From NCBI GenBank assembly GCA_009691815.1, contig SIAL01000243.1:1-5669 (forward strand): a stretch of 5,669 nucleotides of DNA. Direction: 5' to 3'. Positions 5,430-5,669 of this stretch are shown one piece after another. This DNA comes from Gemmataceae bacterium. Its GTDB lineage: Bacteria > Planctomycetota > Planctomycetia > Gemmatales > Gemmataceae. The translations under genes were made by a program, and so were the position numbers. The notes under the pieces were generated by a model, which saw only the letters and a program-made list of their open reading frames with translations, searched no databases and was not told the DNA's origin. How positions within the stretch are numbered: the first letter of the stretch is position 1; each line of letters starts with the position of its first letter.

Positions 5430-5669
5430 ATGAACCAGCAATTCAAGGTTCGCTATTTTGACGCAAAGACGGGAACCAGTCCTGAACTTTTGCTCATGGG
5501 TGAAAACGAAGCAGCCGTGATATCGCTTGCCCAACAAGCGGGTCTTTTGGTGATGGCAATTGAAGCGGTAGCTCCTCTGGCCGCTGTCTTGGTCCCGAGT
5601 GCCGCCCCCGTAAATGCCCCGGTAATGGTTGCCCAAGTTGTCAAAGCTCAGGTGGTGGCTCAACCCGCC
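5430..5669 (+). CDS. Unrecognised protein, N-terminal part, Ala/Val/Pro-rich (runs off the right edge)
   Basis: Eighty codons are open from ATG 5430 to the window end without a stop. The start is supported by AGGG about 6 nt upstream and by the 21-nt gap after exbD. Residues 1-46 (MNQQFKVRYFDAKTGTSPE..., then GENEAAVISLAQQAGLLVM) look like a compact alpha/beta domain. The plan 'F-x-V-x-Y-x-D-x-x-T-G ... E-A-A ... A-x-x-x-G' loosely recalls the N-terminus of GspF/PilC-type proteins, where a residue-modifying (A/E)xDExxA segment follows. The similarity is weak. From about 47 the protein is dominated by Ala, Val and Pro, as in a flexible linker. No hydrophobic membrane anchor is certain. Position suggests a protein that works with, or is energised by, the ExbB-ExbD complex. 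This is inference only. Confidence 0.7.
   Translation, partial: MNQQFKVRYFDAKTGTSPELLLMGENEAAVISLAQQAGLLVMAIEAVAPLAAVLVPSAAPVNAPVMVAQVVKAQVVAQPA

Overview
The window joins two functional blocks with a decayed mobile-element zone on the left. Codon use and both-strand coding are bacterial. The fused BioD-BioA enzyme, the start of a planctomycete-style transposase and the ExbB/ExbD pair with weak or irregular ribosome binding sites suggest a Planctomycetes-like (Gemmata-related) bacterium. This is inference from recalled sequence character and was not tested by any search.

Layout from left to right. Positions 1-74 (minus) hold the first 24 codons of a transposase that runs off the left edge. 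Positions 202-566 (minus) hold a frameshifted C-terminal remnant of an IS66-family transposase, ending against the biotin genes. Positions 586-2613 (minus) hold a 675-residue bifunctional BioD-BioA fusion. Positions 2610-3617 (minus) hold bioB. bioB is upstream and overlaps bioDA by 4 nt (ATGA), so the two form a bioB-bioDA operon covering the last three biotin steps: KAPA to DAPA, DAPA to dethiobiotin, and dethiobiotin to biotin. Genes for earlier steps (bioF, bioC, bioH) are not in the window.

Positions 3618-3936 are a divergent intergenic region. To its right, on the plus strand, are an ExbB/TolQ-family proton-channel subunit with an N-terminal signal peptide (3937-4815), an ExbD/TolR-family partner (4878-5408), and the start of an unrecognised protein with an Ala/Val/Pro-rich stretch (5430 to the right edge). 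This looks like a second operon, for an energised envelope-spanning complex. Nothing in the sequence ties it functionally to biotin synthesis.

The most unusual structure is at the bioB/bioDA junction. A 38-bp segment carrying the overlapping stop/start signal is repeated 72 bp (exactly 24 codons) further on with one mismatch, giving bioDA two equivalent in-frame double-ATG starts. A 7-nt element between them is complementary to both start regions. No RNA genes, CRISPR array or complete insertion sequence were seen. No wholly new system is evident.
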